Assembly: GCA_027403435.1 (NCBI GenBank)
Contig: DAHZDR010000344.1
Span: 1 to 5,657 of the forward strand
DNA: 5,657 nucleotides
DNA from: Deltaproteobacteria bacterium
GTDB lineage: Bacteria > Desulfobacterota > Binatia > Binatales > Binataceae
Reading direction: 5' to 3'
The notes under the pieces were generated by a model. That model did not search any database. It was not told the DNA's origin and saw nothing but the letters and a program-made list of their open reading frames with translations. Of the stretch, positions 4,719-5,657 are shown piece by piece (within the stretch, counting starts at the first letter, position 1; each line of letters starts with the position of its first letter). A program made the position numbers and the translations under genes.

Positions 4719-5300
4719 GTGTTTGGAATGTCAATCCATCCGCCAGGCCGGAACGATCACGCGACCGCGGCGATCGCGGCTGCGCGCCGGCGCCGTCACG
4801 CATGCCGCGCCTGGTCGCGCTGGGTCCCGCGTGGCATTGCCGCCGTCGCGCTGATTGCGGTCGTCGTCGCCTTGCTGGCGCCGCCGTTGCGCGCCCAGAA
4901 CGAAGCCATGAAGCCGTTAATCGACCCGAACAGCTCGGCGCCAGAGCCGTCCATGAGTCCCTCCGGTCCCGTCCAGACCGACAACTCGATGCCGCCGCCG
5001 ATTCCGAAGATGCATCTTCGGCAGAGCATAACTGGCTCGATGATGGTGGCGCCGCCGTACGGAGTCGCGCCGCTGCTGGTTGGGTTCTTCGTGCTGGCCG
5101 ACGATCCCGAAGGGATCGGATTTCTTACTTACTCATGGAATTTCGGCGACGGCACGGTTTCCGCGCTGCCGCCTGAATTGTACATCTATCACACCTACCA
5201 GAATCCTGGCACCTACGTTTGCACGTTAACCATGAAAACGATGGATGGCCGTCAGCGAACTTTTATCCAGGGCGTGATCGTCCGTCCACCCGGGGATTAG
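4719..5300 (+). CDS. Secreted or membrane-anchored single PKD-domain protein
   Basis: A 193-aa protein of unrecognised specific function. Residues 1-38 are basic (RRRRHACRAWSRWVPR near 23-38). A hydrophobic segment GIAAVALIAVVVALLA (39-54) follows, and then LRAQNE, which could be a signal peptidase site after RA (59), giving export; otherwise the segment is a membrane anchor. Residues 64-100 are Pro/Ser-rich and probably a flexible linker. Residues about 106-190 form one PKD-type beta-sandwich: GVAPLLVGF, DDPEG, the hallmark YSWNFGDGT (138-146) and HTYQNPGTYVCTLTM (158-172). PKD domains commonly mediate protein or polysaccharide contacts at the cell surface. No enzymatic domain is fused, unlike many PKD proteins. 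The start is uncertain: GTG at 4719 has only ACGAG nearby, and an in-frame ATG at 4728 is an alternative. It follows a TATAAT box and is probably monocistronic. Confidence 0.72.
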   Translation: MFGMSIHPPGRNDHATAAIAAARRRRHACRAWSRWVPRGIAAVALIAVVVALLAPPLRAQNEAMKPLIDPNSSAPEPSMSPSGPVQTDNSMPPPIPKMHLRQSITGSMMVAPPYGVAPLLVGFFVLADDPEGIGFLTYSWNFGDGTVSALPPELYIYHTYQNPGTYVCTLTMKTMDGRQRTFIQGVIVRPPGD

Positions 5301-5341
5301 ATTGGGCGCCGCCGGGACCGTATTGGGCGCCGCCGGACGGT
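5301..5341. repeat. Short tandem duplication after the PKD gene
   Basis: ATTGGGCGCCGCCGG occurs at 5301-5315 and again at 5322-5336, two copies on a 21-bp period starting right after the TAG stop. ACCGT (5317-5321) and ACGGT (5337-5341) are inverted relative to each other and could form a hairpin with the second unit as loop. It sits in the 72-nt gap between convergent genes and may aid termination, though no T-run is present. Confidence 0.6.
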
Positions 5342-5372
5342 ACGGGACAGCGCGCGGCGGGGCGCCTGCGGT

Positions 5373-5657
5373 TCAGAATTTTTCCGTGAACGGACGGACC
5401 TCGAGTTCCATCGTCCATGCGCTACGGTCCTGATGCGCCAGATGCCAGTAGGTTTCGGCGATCGCCTCGGGCTTTAGCATCTCTTCGGGCTTTATTTGCG
5501 GATATCGCGCGCGGACGCGAGGCGCGTCGATCGCGCCATCGACGTTAATCCAGGCGACGTGAATGCCTTTAGGCGAGAGATCGCGCGCCAAAGATTGCGC
5601 CAACCCACGCATCGCGAACTTTCCCGGCCCGAACGCCGCCGAGCGCGGTCCGGCCTT
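5373..5657 (-). CDS. SDR family oxidoreductase, C-terminal part
   Basis: Ninety-four residues are visible; the frame is open to the right edge and the N-terminal half lies outside. Upstream of the first Met at 5612 the frame reads SAAFGPGKFA, then MRGLAQSLARDLSPKGIHVAWINVDG (in substance), IDAPRVRARYP, PEAIAETYWHLAHQDRSAWT and ELEVRPFTEKF. This is the second half of an SDR Rossmann fold: the catalytic-helix K is in KFA, the GIHV strand follows, and the C-terminal ELEVRP..EKF tail is characteristic of one SDR subgroup. At the usual catalytic Tyr position there is Phe (F-x3-K), which I recall as common in that subgroup, so it may be an atypical dehydrogenase. An internal start at 5612 would be wrong because it would remove the cofactor-binding domain. 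It is convergent with the PKD gene. Confidence 0.82.
   Translation of the reverse strand, partial: KAGPRSAAFGPGKFAMRGLAQSLARDLSPKGIHVAWINVDGAIDAPRVRARYPQIKPEEMLKPEAIAETYWHLAHQDRSAWTMELEVRPFTEKF

Noticed and set aside
1..5657. CRISPR array, tRNA, rRNA, insertion sequence or phage genes
   Set aside because: No regularly spaced repeats, cloverleaf sequences, transposase motifs or terminal inverted repeats were seen on either strand.

Overview
The window is high-GC (mostly G/C at third codon positions), densely coding bacterial chromosome. No phage, plasmid, CRISPR, tRNA or rRNA feature is visible. The gene set is an ArsM-type arsenite methyltransferase, a bacterial single-subunit family B DNA polymerase, two SDR oxidoreductases, an Rv2258c-like methyltransferase N-terminus and a small exported PKD-domain protein. 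With the high GC content and a short dispersed repeat, this would suit an uncultured soil or sediment bacterium (Binatota, Rokubacteria, Acidobacteriota or deltaproteobacteria-like groups). That placement is a low-confidence inference from gene style and not a phylogenetic result.

Layout: 1-152 (-) is the start of a SAM-dependent methyltransferase cut by the window edge. 153-295 is a compact divergent control region with two consensus TTGACA boxes facing away from each other. 296-1123 (+) is arsM. 1160-3472 (-) is a family B DNA polymerase that converges on arsM with a 36-nt spacer. Its reading frame is broken by one in-frame TAA at 1603-1601, leaving a 623-aa exonuclease-palm part and a 124-aa (or longer) C-terminal part. 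3473-3798 is a non-coding divergent spacer holding a degenerate copy of a dispersed repeat and a strong leader hairpin. 3799-4581 (+) is a complete SDR. 4582-4718 holds a GC-rich hairpin and a perfect TATAAT box. 4719-5300 (+) is a secreted or membrane-anchored protein with one PKD domain. 5301-5372 carries a short tandem duplication. 5373-5657 (-) is the C-terminal part of a second SDR cut by the right edge.

The genes do not form one operon or pathway: strands alternate and each gene appears to have its own control region. arsM gives arsenic detoxification by methylation, but no arsR, arsC or arsB lies beside it in the window. The most notable observation is the polymerase nonsense codon. 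The sequence on both sides stays in one frame and keeps family similarity, so the gene is recently disrupted, split into two polypeptides, or affected by a sequence error. No clearly new biological system is visible.
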